NCBI GenBank assembly: GCA_025054735.1
Contig: JANWZG010000011.1
Span: forward strand, 1 to 19,970
DNA length: 19,970 nucleotides
Source of the DNA: Cyanobacteriota bacterium
Lineage (GTDB): Bacteria > Cyanobacteriota > Cyanobacteriia > SKYG9
Reading direction: 5' to 3'
In this document: positions 1 through 6,998 of the stretch, one piece after another
Layout of the letters: each line of letters begins with the position of its first letter
How positions within the stretch are numbered: position 1 is the stretch's first letter
Made by a program: the position numbers and the translations under genes
The notes under the pieces: model-generated
The model's input: only the letters and a program-made list of their open reading frames with translations
Databases searched by the model: none
Told to the model about the DNA's origin: nothing

Positions 1-1
1 G

Positions 2-214
2 GTGGATATTGTGACCACTCCCACCAATGACAATCGCTCGTACCACATCTCCTCTGCCAAAATCAAAGAGGAGCTAGGATTCGTACCCCAGCATACGATC
101 GAAGAAGCAGCTAGGGATTTGGTGGCGGCCTTCAAGCAGGGTCTAATTCCCAATCCTATGACTAATATTTTGTACTACAACATCAAAACCATGCAGGCGA
201 TTGACCTGAAGTAA
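2..214 (+). CDS. NAD-dependent sugar epimerase/dehydratase (SDR), C-terminal end only
   Basis: The reading frame is open from the left edge, so this is the last ~70 residues of a longer gene; the GTG at position 2 is not a real start. The text RSYHISSAKIKEELGFVP followed by HTIEEAARDL is the usual C-terminal substrate-side segment of extended short-chain dehydrogenases acting on nucleotide sugars. The NAD-binding fold and catalytic YxxxK are outside the window, so the exact reaction (epimerase, 4,6-dehydratase or 4-ketoreductase) cannot be told. It ends 46 bases before the E1 alpha start on the same strand, so it probably belongs to the same transcript and supplies a sugar intermediate. Family confidence is good; substrate is unknown. 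Confidence 0.8.
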   Translation: MDIVTTPTNDNRSYHISSAKIKEELGFVPQHTIEEAARDLVAAFKQGLIPNPMTNILYYNIKTMQAIDLK

Positions 215-248
215 ACTGGCTGGAATAAGTGGTGTTTTGAACCGTTGT

Positions 249-254
249 CAGGAG
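249..254 (+). promoter_or_regulatory. Ribosome binding site that fixes the E1 alpha start
   Basis: CAGGAG lies six bases before the ATG at 261. The same frame also offers a TTG at 237 with no comparable Shine-Dalgarno sequence, so 261 is the better start. Confidence 0.65.
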
Positions 255-260
255 TTGGAA

Positions 261-1247
261 ATGCAACCTGTGCCGCCAGATTTGATGAAGCAGATGTTTT
301 TTAACATGCTGCGTGTGCGTCGTGTAGAGGAAAAAATTGTAGAGCTGTATCCAGAGCAAGAGATGCGTTGTCCTGTCCATCTCTGCATAGGTCAAGAAGC
401 CATCGCAACAGGTGTTTGTGCCAACCTTACGCCCACAGATGCAGTGTTCAGTGGTCATCGTGCCCATGGACATTACCTAGCCATGGGTGGCGATCTGAAG
501 GCATTTTGGGCAGAAATGTATGGCAAAGCCACCGGTTGCTGTCGAGGCAAGGGCGGATCCATGCACCTGATTGATTTGAATGCTGGCTTTATAGGATCCA
601 CACCGATCGTGGCCAGCACCATCCCCATTGCCGTTGGAGCCGCTTTCGCTGCCAAGATGCAAGGGCTGAATAAAGTCGTCGTCATTTTCTTTGGAGAAGG
701 AGCGGCTGAAGAGGGAGTCTTCCACGAAAGCATGAACTTTGCTGTCTTGAAGCAGTTGCCCGTGATTTTTGTCTGTGAAAACAACTTCTATTCGGTCTAC
801 ACACCCCTAGCCGAACGTCAGCCCCCCGATCGTCAGCTATCAGTTCTAGCGCAAGGGTATGGAATGCCTGGAAGCCTTGGGGATGGCAACAACCTGCAAG
901 CAGTCTATACCCTTGCCCATGAGGCAGTGCAACGTGCTCGTCAAGGTAATGGCCCCAGTTTTTTGGAGTTTACAACCTATCGCTGGCGGGAACATTGTGG
1001 CCCCAACTACGACAACCACATTGGGTATCGCACCGAAGCCGAGTATCTAGAATGGCGACAGCGTTGCCCTGTAGAGCAAACCCAGGCTGACCTGATGGCC
1101 CAAGGGATTTTAACCCCAGCGGCCTTAGATACGGTCGAGCGCCAAATTCAGGAGGAATTGGAGGCAGCGATCGCCTTTGCCAAAACCAGCCCCTTTCCTG
1201 AACCTCACACCCTCTTTGACCACATCTATGCGGAGCGAGTAGCATGA
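261..1247 (+). CDS. Thiamine-diphosphate-dependent E1 alpha subunit (2-oxoacid dehydrogenase type)
   Basis: This is the alpha subunit of a heterotetrameric ThDP enzyme of the pyruvate/acetoin dehydrogenase E1 family, 328 residues from the ATG at 261. The ThDP/Mg-binding motif is visible as GEGAAEEG (about residues 145-152) through to CENN (about 172-175), and the upstream GHRAHGHYLA and RGKGGSMH segments are typical of the family. It overlaps the beta-subunit gene by four bases (ATGA), a sign of translational coupling and equal dosage. No E2 acyltransferase or E3 gene lies nearby, and the neighbours are nucleotide-sugar enzymes, so a role in central metabolism is unlikely. By analogy with the E1-like AviB1/AviB2 pair implicated in adding a two-carbon branch during avilamycin biosynthesis, it may add an acyl branch to a keto-sugar. 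Family is secure; the substrate is inferred. Confidence 0.9.
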   Translation: MQPVPPDLMKQMFFNMLRVRRVEEKIVELYPEQEMRCPVHLCIGQEAIATGVCANLTPTDAVFSGHRAHGHYLAMGGDLKAFWAEMYGKATGCCRGKGGSMHLIDLNAGFIGSTPIVASTIPIAVGAAFAAKMQGLNKVVVIFFGEGAAEEGVFHESMNFAVLKQLPVIFVCENNFYSVYTPLAERQPPDRQLSVLAQGYGMPGSLGDGNNLQAVYTLAHEAVQRARQGNGPSFLEFTTYRWREHCGPNYDNHIGYRTEAEYLEWRQRCPVEQTQADLMAQGILTPAALDTVERQIQEELEAAIAFAKTSPFPEPHTLFDHIYAERVA

Positions 1248-2302
1248 CCCAGCGTGAACTCACAGTTGCCCAAGCCATCAACGAGGCGTTGGTTCAGGCC
1301 ATGACAGCAGACCCATCGGTTTATATCATGGGGGAAGGTGTTCCGGATCCTAAAGGCATCTTTGGCACGACCTTGGGCCTGCGTGATAAGTTTGGTGCTG
1401 ATCGGGTTCTCGATATGCCCGTGGCTGAGAATGGTATGACGGGTGTGGCGATCGGCTCTGCCTTAATGGGAATGCGTCCCGTCCTGGTGCATCAACGGGT
1501 AGACTTTGCTCTGCTGGCCATGGATCAAATGGTTAATCAAGCGGCAAAGTGGCACTACATGTTTGGCGGACAACTCTCCGTGCCCTTGGTTGTGCGGTTA
1601 ATCATTGGCCGGGGCTGGGGACAAGGCCCACAACATTCCCAGAGCCTGCAATCTTGGTTTGCCCATATTCCCGGCCTGAAGGTGGTCATGCCCACCACCC
1701 CCCAAGATGCCAAAGGGTTATTGCTAGCTAGCATTCAGGATCCAAATCCGGTGATTTTTTTGGAACATCGCTGGCTACATAACATTAAAGGCTGGGTGTC
1801 GCCAGACCAAGACATTACTCCTTTAGGTAAAGCCAGAATTGCCCGTGCAGGCAAGGATCTGACGATCGTTAGCGTTTCCTACATGACCTTGGAAGCCCTG
1901 CGAACGGCTGACTGGCTAGCAGCCCAAGGCATAGAGGCAGAAGTAGTTGACCTCCGCACCCTCCGTCCCCTAGACACTGATACGATTGTGGAGTCTGTGA
2001 AGAAAACAGGCCGATTGCTAGTCGCCGACACCAGTTGGAAACTCTGTGGCATTAGTGCTGAAATTGTAGCCCTAGCAACCGAAGCCGCTTTTTCATCCCT
2101 GCGCTGTGCTCCAGTTCGGATCACCCTGCCAGATACACCCTCACCCACCAGCCACGCGATGGCTCAGTTCTTCTATCCACGGGCAGTCAACCTCTACGAA
2201 GCCGCTTGCCAAATGGTCAATATCCCCTACCACAACCCAGAACCACCGCTAAAGTCAACCCAACTGGATGTGCCCGATAAGTCGTTTACGGGGCCTTTTT
2301 AA
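1244..2302 (+). CDS. Thiamine-diphosphate-dependent E1 beta subunit (transketolase-like)
   Basis: This is the 352-residue partner of the upstream alpha subunit. It has the pyrimidine-binding transketolase domain in the N-terminal half, with the conserved glutamate in MPVAENGMTGVAIGSA (E62) that activates the ThDP aminopyrimidine, and the QGPQHSQS segment (about 128-135). The C-terminal transketolase domain (from about residue 205, TIVSVSYM and VVDLRTLRPLD) is also complete. The last ~30 residues (PYHNPEPPL onward) look like a short tail beyond the domain. Its start codon sits inside the stop of the alpha gene. As with alpha, no dihydrolipoyl acyltransferase is encoded nearby, so the acyl group is likely passed straight to an acceptor, possibly a nucleotide keto-sugar. 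That last point is inference from context. Confidence 0.9.
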   Translation: MTQRELTVAQAINEALVQAMTADPSVYIMGEGVPDPKGIFGTTLGLRDKFGADRVLDMPVAENGMTGVAIGSALMGMRPVLVHQRVDFALLAMDQMVNQAAKWHYMFGGQLSVPLVVRLIIGRGWGQGPQHSQSLQSWFAHIPGLKVVMPTTPQDAKGLLLASIQDPNPVIFLEHRWLHNIKGWVSPDQDITPLGKARIARAGKDLTIVSVSYMTLEALRTADWLAAQGIEAEVVDLRTLRPLDTDTIVESVKKTGRLLVADTSWKLCGISAEIVALATEAAFSSLRCAPVRITLPDTPSPTSHAMAQFFYPRAVNLYEAACQMVNIPYHNPEPPLKSTQLDVPDKSFTGPF

Positions 2303-2319
2303 GGTGTTAGGTGTTAGAG
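2302..2319 (+). repeat. Left arm of an 18-bp inverted repeat flanking the S23-type pseudogene
   Basis: AGGTGTTAGGTGTTAGAG begins at the final base of the E1 beta stop codon. Its reverse complement matches 2724-2741 at 16 of 18 positions. Inside the arm the GGTGTTA unit is itself repeated. Confidence 0.7.
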
Positions 2320-2345
2320 GTTAAGTATTGGGGGGATTGGGTGAG

Positions 2346-2729
2346 ATGGGAATCGAGAGCTATCGAGATTTGAAGGTGTGGAATAACGAGATTTGAAGGT
2401 GTGGAATAAAAGTATGGACTTGGTTGTGCAGGCTTATCAACTAGCAGAGAAATTGCCAAACCATGAGTTGTATGGTCTAGTTAGCCAAATTCAGCGGTCA
2501 GCAGTCTCTGTACCTGCTAATATTGCCGAGGGGCATGGTAAAGATCATTTATCTTCATCACTTCTCAATCGCTACTGGCTCCCTAATGGAACTCGAAACA
2601 CACCTGTTGATAGCCGAGCGCTCGTCCTATTGTCAGCTATCAGACCTAGAACCAGTGCTGAACCTCTCAGCCGAAATCAGCCATATGCTTGGCAGCCTAA
2701 CCCAAAAACTCAAAGAAAAACGCCCCTAA
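2346..2729 (+). pseudogene. Broken four-helix-bundle protein (S23 / 23S rRNA intervening-sequence family)
   Basis: The fragments together read as one S23-type protein. The N-terminus is MGIESYRDLKVWN from 2346. The second block runs KVWNKSMDLVVQAYQLAEKLP to SVPANIAEGHGK, and the third is YLHHFSIATGSLMELETHLL to the stop at 2727-2729. Two lesions separate the blocks. A 23-bp tandem duplication (2364-2409) shifts the frame and gives a TGA at 2394-2396. A second frame change, probably with loss of a few codons, lies near 2535-2550, where the family normally has a short polar stretch before the third helix. No intact product is expected. The family is small (about 115-120 residues); its best-known members are encoded in 23S rRNA intervening sequences and its cellular role is unclear. 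The gene interrupts the sugar operon and is bounded by inverted repeats. Confidence 0.8.
2364..2409 (+). repeat. 23-bp perfect tandem duplication inactivating the S23-type gene
   Basis: Bases 2364-2386 are repeated exactly at 2387-2409; each copy starts CGAGATTTGAAGG and ends GTGGAATAA. As 23 is not a multiple of three, the duplication throws the N-terminal codons out of frame. Removing one copy restores MGIESYRDLKVWNKSMDL. Confidence 0.9.
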
Positions 2730-2741
2730 CCCCTAACACCT
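2724..2741 (+). repeat. Right arm of the 18-bp inverted repeat
   Basis: CCCTAACCCCTAACACCT overlaps the stop codon of the S23-type pseudogene and ends four bases before the next gene's ATG. It is the inverted partner of 2302-2319 (16 of 18 matches). Confidence 0.7.
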
Positions 2742-2745
2742 GTTT

Positions 2746-3732
2746 ATGAAAATCGCAGTTCTCGGTAGCAACTCTTTCTCTGGTAGTGACTTTATAGATC
2801 TCTTGTTGGAAGATCCGGACAATGAGGTGATTGGTATTAGCCGATCGCCGGAAAAAAGCGCCCTCTTTCTCCCCTACCTGCGCCACAACAGCCCTCGCTT
2901 CCAGTTTCATCAGCTCGACTTTAACCATGATATGGAGCGGATCAAGGCAGTGTTAGACGAGTTTGCCCCGGCCTACATCGTCAATTTTGCCGCCCAAAGT
3001 GAAGTAGCCCCCAGTTGGAAACATCCGGAACACTGGTTCCAAACTAACACCGTTGCCCTCGCCCAACTGATCAATCACTTGAAGGATCAGTCCTACCTGC
3101 AACGCTACCTGCACATCTCCTCCCCTGAAGCCTACGGCACCTGTGTGGGCACGGTTACGGAAGAGTCTCCCCTCAACCCCTCTACTCCCTATGCTGCCTC
3201 TAAAGCAGCGGCTGACATGCTGCTCTCTACTTTCTACAAGCACTTCAACTTTCCCTTACTGACCGTCCGAGCAACCAATGTGTATGGCGCACACCAGCAG
3301 TTGTTCAAGATTATTCCCCGCTCTGTCATCTACATCAAGCTGGGCAAAACCATCCAACTGCATGGCGGTGGCAAAGCTGTGAAATCTTACATCCACATCC
3401 GCGATGTCTCTAGGGGGGAACTTGCCATCCTACAGCAGGGCAAAATTGGCAACCTGTATCACCTTTCTCCTGATCGAGGCTATGCTGTGCGGGAAGTGGT
3501 TGAGACAATTTGTAATCTCATGGGTAAATCCTTCGCAGAAGCGACGGAAGCAGTTGCTGAACGCCTTGGCCAAGATGCTGCTTATGTAATCGATTCCACC
3601 AAAGCTCGGACAGAATTAGGCTGGTCACCCCAAATTTCCCTTGAAGAAGGATTGCAGGGTGTGGTTGCCTGGGTCGATCGCTTTTGGGATGAGATTCAAC
3701 AACAGCCCTTGGACTATATCCACAAGCCCTAA
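2746..3732 (+). CDS. NAD-dependent epimerase/dehydratase (extended SDR)
   Basis: This 328-residue protein is an extended short-chain dehydrogenase acting on a nucleotide-activated sugar. The Rossmann motif is a variant, GSNSFSG (residues 7-13). The catalytic Tyr and Lys are in YAASK (Y149, K153). The position that carries Thr-Asp-Glu in dTDP-glucose 4,6-dehydratases reads SSPEAYG (about 125-131): the Glu is kept and the Asp is replaced by Pro, which resembles GDP-sugar dehydratase-like and related SDRs more than RmlB. The C-terminal text TKARTELGWSPQISLEEGL is standard. It follows the broken S23-type gene, and its start codon lies just beyond the right inverted repeat, so any original upstream leader may have been replaced. 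It ends 16 bases before the next start, consistent with one transcript. The exact reaction is not determined. Confidence 0.88.
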   Translation: MKIAVLGSNSFSGSDFIDLLLEDPDNEVIGISRSPEKSALFLPYLRHNSPRFQFHQLDFNHDMERIKAVLDEFAPAYIVNFAAQSEVAPSWKHPEHWFQTNTVALAQLINHLKDQSYLQRYLHISSPEAYGTCVGTVTEESPLNPSTPYAASKAAADMLLSTFYKHFNFPLLTVRATNVYGAHQQLFKIIPRSVIYIKLGKTIQLHGGGKAVKSYIHIRDVSRGELAILQQGKIGNLYHLSPDRGYAVREVVETICNLMGKSFAEATEAVAERLGQDAAYVIDSTKARTELGWSPQISLEEGLQGVVAWVDRFWDEIQQQPLDYIHKP

Positions 3733-3748
3733 CCACCTGTATCGATCC

Positions 3749-5608
3749 ATGCTACTTCGTAAAACCGTATTGCCCAAAACCATCAAAAAGTTAAAGACAC
3801 TGGTGCTGACTAGAAATCCCAGAATGTGGGAGTCGATTAGTCGATTACGGTTGAAGGTCAATCCCCGATCGACAGGGGCACATATGGCCCTTGGTCACGC
3901 ATTAATGCTACAAGCAGCCTATGACCAAGCAGCCAATAGCTATCGTGCGGCCATATCCTTGACTCCAGAGCTAGAAGATGCGCCAGAATTACTGTCTAAA
4001 GCAAAGGCTAAGGCTGCGGAAGCCTATGTTGGCATTGGCAACACCTTAGAGCAGACCAATCGACAAAACGAAGCGATCGCAACCTACCAAAAGGCCCTAG
4101 CCCTAGATTTTCAGTGCTTTTCAGCCTACAGAGCACTCCTGAAACTCTATAAGCAACAGGGTAAGACTGCTGACGTTGCTCAACTTCTCGACCAACTGCA
4201 ATCCATTCAGCTCTCTACTGCGGATGACTACGCCACATTGGGTGATATCTTTCTGCAAAATGACCGGGGAGAAGCAGCCTATCAGTGTTATCAGAAAGCC
4301 ATTGAACTAAGGCCTGACGACATACCGCTCTATCATCAGGCTGGCATTGCCCTATTCTTAGCAGGTAAGTTTGACGATGCTGCCGCTGCTTGGCAAGTAG
4401 GGATAGAAAAACAACAGCACTTGGCAAAGACTCATCACATGAACTTACTGGGCATTCGTGTGATTGGGAATTCTTGGTTGTTGGCGATCGGTCACATTGC
4501 TCAACTAGATGCCTATTTCAAGCTCGGTCAGCTAGGATGGCGCGCTCCCCAACGCACTGTGCTAGTGTTGAAGCCAGAGATGAAGGTGCCAAATCAACCC
4601 CTACTCAGCTATTGGGAACCATTTCTCACCATTATTTCCACTCCCGATTGGCTGCCAATTCCCAGCCCCTACTTAAACCTGATTACTGATGAGTTTTGGA
4701 CACTCACTTTCCCCGATGGTAGTTCACCCATCTATTACAAGGCGGCTGCCCTAGTGCAAGAACAGTGGGAGCGGGAGAATCGTCCTCCATTGCTGACTCT
4801 AAAGGAGTCTGATCGAGAGCGGGGTAGGAATTGCCTTGAACAACTAGGAGTTCCCCCAAATGCTTGGTTTGTCTGTCTCCATGTCCGTGAATCGGGGTTT
4901 CATAAATCGTGGAACGACACCTACGTCCCCACTCGGAATGCAGATATTGATACCTACACCTTGGCGATCGAGGCGATCGTTGCCCAAGGTGGCTGGGTGA
5001 TTCGAGTGGGAGATCCTAGCATGAAGCCACTCTCACCAATGCCTCAGGTAATTGACTATGCCCACAGCCCCCTCAAGAGCGACTGGATGGATATTTTTCT
5101 ATGTGCTCAATGCCGCTTTTTTATTGGCATGAATTCTGGATTGGGCTTAGTTCCTCCCCTATTCGGTGTGCCCTGTGCCATGACCAACTGGGTTCCCATG
5201 GGGGTTTTGCCCTACTTCGGACAGGATCGCTTCATTCCCAAGCTGTATTGGTCGAAGCGAGACAATCGGTATATCAGCTTTGAAGATATGATGCGTCCAC
5301 CCGTTGGCTTCAGTCAATTTGTCCGTGACCTGATTCCTCTAGATTTAGAGGTTGTTGATAATACCCCTGAGGATTTAAGGGATCTGGTGGTAGAAATGCT
5401 AGAACAGACTGGCCATTCCTCGGCAAAATCTGACGACACAGAGGAAGACATTGCCCTGAGGACAACCTATTTTCAACTGGCACAGACGATCGTTGGCTAT
5501 CGAGGCAGCCCTATTGGGCGCGCATTTCTCCGCAAGTATCGCCAGTTGCTGAACACAGCGCATAGCGTAACTCGGCATGGTCATCAAACTGTAGATATTG
5601 CTGGATGA
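3749..5608 (+). CDS. TPR-repeat protein fused to a TIGR04372-type glycosyltransferase
   Basis: The product has 619 residues from the ATG at 3749. The frame is open back to 3641, but that would overlap the SDR gene and adds residues without family character. Residues ~40-215 hold tetratricopeptide repeats (for example AYVGIGNTLEQTNRQNEAIA and AAYQCYQKAIELRPDD), a protein-binding scaffold. Residues ~265-560 match what I recall of the TIGR04372 putative glycosyltransferase family: HVRESGFHKSWND (about 378-390), RNADIDTY (396-403), GGWVIRVGDPSM, SDWMDIFLCAQ and MNSGLGLVPPLFGVP (461-475). No signal peptide or membrane segment is evident, so it is probably cytoplasmic. It is the only recognisable glycosyltransferase in the window and likely transfers a sugar of this locus. 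Donor and acceptor are unknown; the family name is from memory of its motifs. Confidence 0.82.
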   Translation: MLLRKTVLPKTIKKLKTLVLTRNPRMWESISRLRLKVNPRSTGAHMALGHALMLQAAYDQAANSYRAAISLTPELEDAPELLSKAKAKAAEAYVGIGNTLEQTNRQNEAIATYQKALALDFQCFSAYRALLKLYKQQGKTADVAQLLDQLQSIQLSTADDYATLGDIFLQNDRGEAAYQCYQKAIELRPDDIPLYHQAGIALFLAGKFDDAAAAWQVGIEKQQHLAKTHHMNLLGIRVIGNSWLLAIGHIAQLDAYFKLGQLGWRAPQRTVLVLKPEMKVPNQPLLSYWEPFLTIISTPDWLPIPSPYLNLITDEFWTLTFPDGSSPIYYKAAALVQEQWERENRPPLLTLKESDRERGRNCLEQLGVPPNAWFVCLHVRESGFHKSWNDTYVPTRNADIDTYTLAIEAIVAQGGWVIRVGDPSMKPLSPMPQVIDYAHSPLKSDWMDIFLCAQCRFFIGMNSGLGLVPPLFGVPCAMTNWVPMGVLPYFGQDRFIPKLYWSKRDNRYISFEDMMRPPVGFSQFVRDLIPLDLEVVDNTPEDLRDLVVEMLEQTGHSSAKSDDTEEDIALRTTYFQLAQTIVGYRGSPIGRAFLRKYRQLLNTAHSVTRHGHQTVDIAG

Positions 5609-5620
5609 GAGTGACCTAAG

Positions 5621-6814
5621 ATGACGATCGTGCCTAACCACCATTCAAATCAACAACCCTGCCCTAGTTGTCACCATACAGCCTTTGAGCAGTTGTTGGA
5701 TATGGGGTCTGTGCCAGCATCTGGGTGTTTCCTGCCCGACAATCACCACTCCGTCGCTCTCTATCCCCTGACTTTTGAGCTATGTACTCACTGTGGGTTA
5801 GTCCGACAGGGATATTCCGATCGTCCCACTCTTGACTACACCCATGTCAATCGGAATACCAAGCGTCAGCTTCCCAGCTATGGGCAGCAAATTCTAGATT
5901 CCTTTCATCAAGTCTCTGACCCTGATCAGCTAGTGATTGAAGTGGGTGCCAACGACGGCACATTTCTCAACTGTCTGGCGGCAGCAAACTTTAGGCACTG
6001 CTTGGGCATTGAGCCATCGATTGCCCTGTCAGCCAGTTGCCGTGAGCAAGGACATATGGTAGAAACAACCCATCTCAACCATGATGAAGCGCTCCGAATT
6101 CGCCAACGTTATGGCCCAGCGGCCATTGTCCTCTGTCGGCATACGCTAGAGCACGTGCCCGACCCCTTAGAATTAGTGATCGCGATGCGATCGCTGCTGG
6201 CTGAGGATGGTCTCCTGTTCATCGAAGTACCCGATGCCCAAGACATGGCAGTTAACGGCAAAGGCCAAGACCTGTGGGACGAACACCTTCATTACTTTAC
6301 TGCCGAAAACCTCACCCTCTTGGTGCAGCAAGCCGGATTTTCGGTAGAACGCATTACCTTACAGGATCACCGTCAATCAATGAACATTCTGTGTTGGTGC
6401 CGCCCCAGTCCAACCAAGCCTATGGTAGATACATCTTTTGACGATCGGCTAAAGATTAGCGTCGCCCAATTTCGTCAATTTGCCCAGAAATGGCAACTGC
6501 GTTGCCAGCAACTTCAGCACCATGCCCCAGCTTGGCCATCCCCAGTGATTGCCATTGGTGCTTCCCATCCTCAGTCCAATTTTTTGCTGTTCACTGGCTT
6601 AGGACAATACATTGATGCTCTCGTGGATGATGACCCCCACAAAATTGGTAAATACGTGCCCCTGCCCCAGCCCGTACCAGTTATTTCCACAGCTCAATTG
6701 ATAGCAAACAAGCCCCCTGGCACTATCCTGAAAACAGCATTTGGTTACGATGGCTGGATGAATAAAATCTGTAAACCTATGAGTGATCAAGGCGTGCATA
6801 TTGTCAGCTTGTAA
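5621..6814 (+). CDS. Sugar C-methyltransferase with N-terminal zinc site (SAM-dependent)
   Basis: At 397 residues this has the three-part layout of nucleotide-sugar C-methyltransferases (TylC3/NovU/EvaC type). The N-terminal zinc-binding domain has CPSC (C14, C17) paired with CTHC (C55, C58). The central SAM-binding domain has motif I, VIEVGANDGTFL (105-116), with CRHTLEHVPDP (about 172-182) near the active site. A C-terminal domain follows from about residue 290 (SPVIAIGASHPQSNFLLF). Enzymes of this layout usually methylate C3 of a 4-keto-deoxy sugar nucleotide. It lies 12 bases after the glycosyltransferase gene, so the two are probably co-transcribed. With the SDRs and the E1 pair it points to a branched-chain sugar product, although which carbon is methylated cannot be read from the sequence. 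Confidence 0.9.
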   Translation: MTIVPNHHSNQQPCPSCHHTAFEQLLDMGSVPASGCFLPDNHHSVALYPLTFELCTHCGLVRQGYSDRPTLDYTHVNRNTKRQLPSYGQQILDSFHQVSDPDQLVIEVGANDGTFLNCLAAANFRHCLGIEPSIALSASCREQGHMVETTHLNHDEALRIRQRYGPAAIVLCRHTLEHVPDPLELVIAMRSLLAEDGLLFIEVPDAQDMAVNGKGQDLWDEHLHYFTAENLTLLVQQAGFSVERITLQDHRQSMNILCWCRPSPTKPMVDTSFDDRLKISVAQFRQFAQKWQLRCQQLQHHAPAWPSPVIAIGASHPQSNFLLFTGLGQYIDALVDDDPHKIGKYVPLPQPVPVISTAQLIANKPPGTILKTAFGYDGWMNKICKPMSDQGVHIVSL

Positions 6815-6984
6815 TACTGTCATGGTAGACGTTTTGCTAAAAACCTTCCTCATCAACCGCTAATGTTCGTTGTGACAATACTCCCAAAAGTCTCTAAACC
6901 AGAAGGCTAGAAACCCAAGTTCTACTGTTGGCAGCTTAAACCTTCCGACCTGTTGTTTTGATTGATAGTGTACTTACATTTGCT

Positions 6985-6991
6985 GAAAGGA
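6985..6991 (+). promoter_or_regulatory. Ribosome binding site for the methyltransferase at 6999
   Basis: GAAAGGA lies seven bases before the ATG at 6999 and supports this start. The gap 6815-6998 between the two genes holds no other gene; a promoter there is possible but I see no convincing -35/-10 pair. Confidence 0.5.
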
Positions 6992-6998
6992 AAATGCT

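Noticed and set aside
237..260. TTG start extending the E1 alpha protein by eight residues
   Set aside because: The ATG at 261 has CAGGAG at the right distance; the TTG has no comparable site and the extra residues are not family-like.
183..784. Minus-strand open frames opposite the E1 alpha gene
   Set aside because: No recognisable domain; they lie inside a gene with clear family motifs on the plus strand.
3641..3748. Upstream start for the TPR-glycosyltransferase overlapping the SDR gene
   Set aside because: It would overlap the SDR coding end by over 90 bases and add residues that only mirror the SDR codons in another frame; ATG at 3749 is cleaner.
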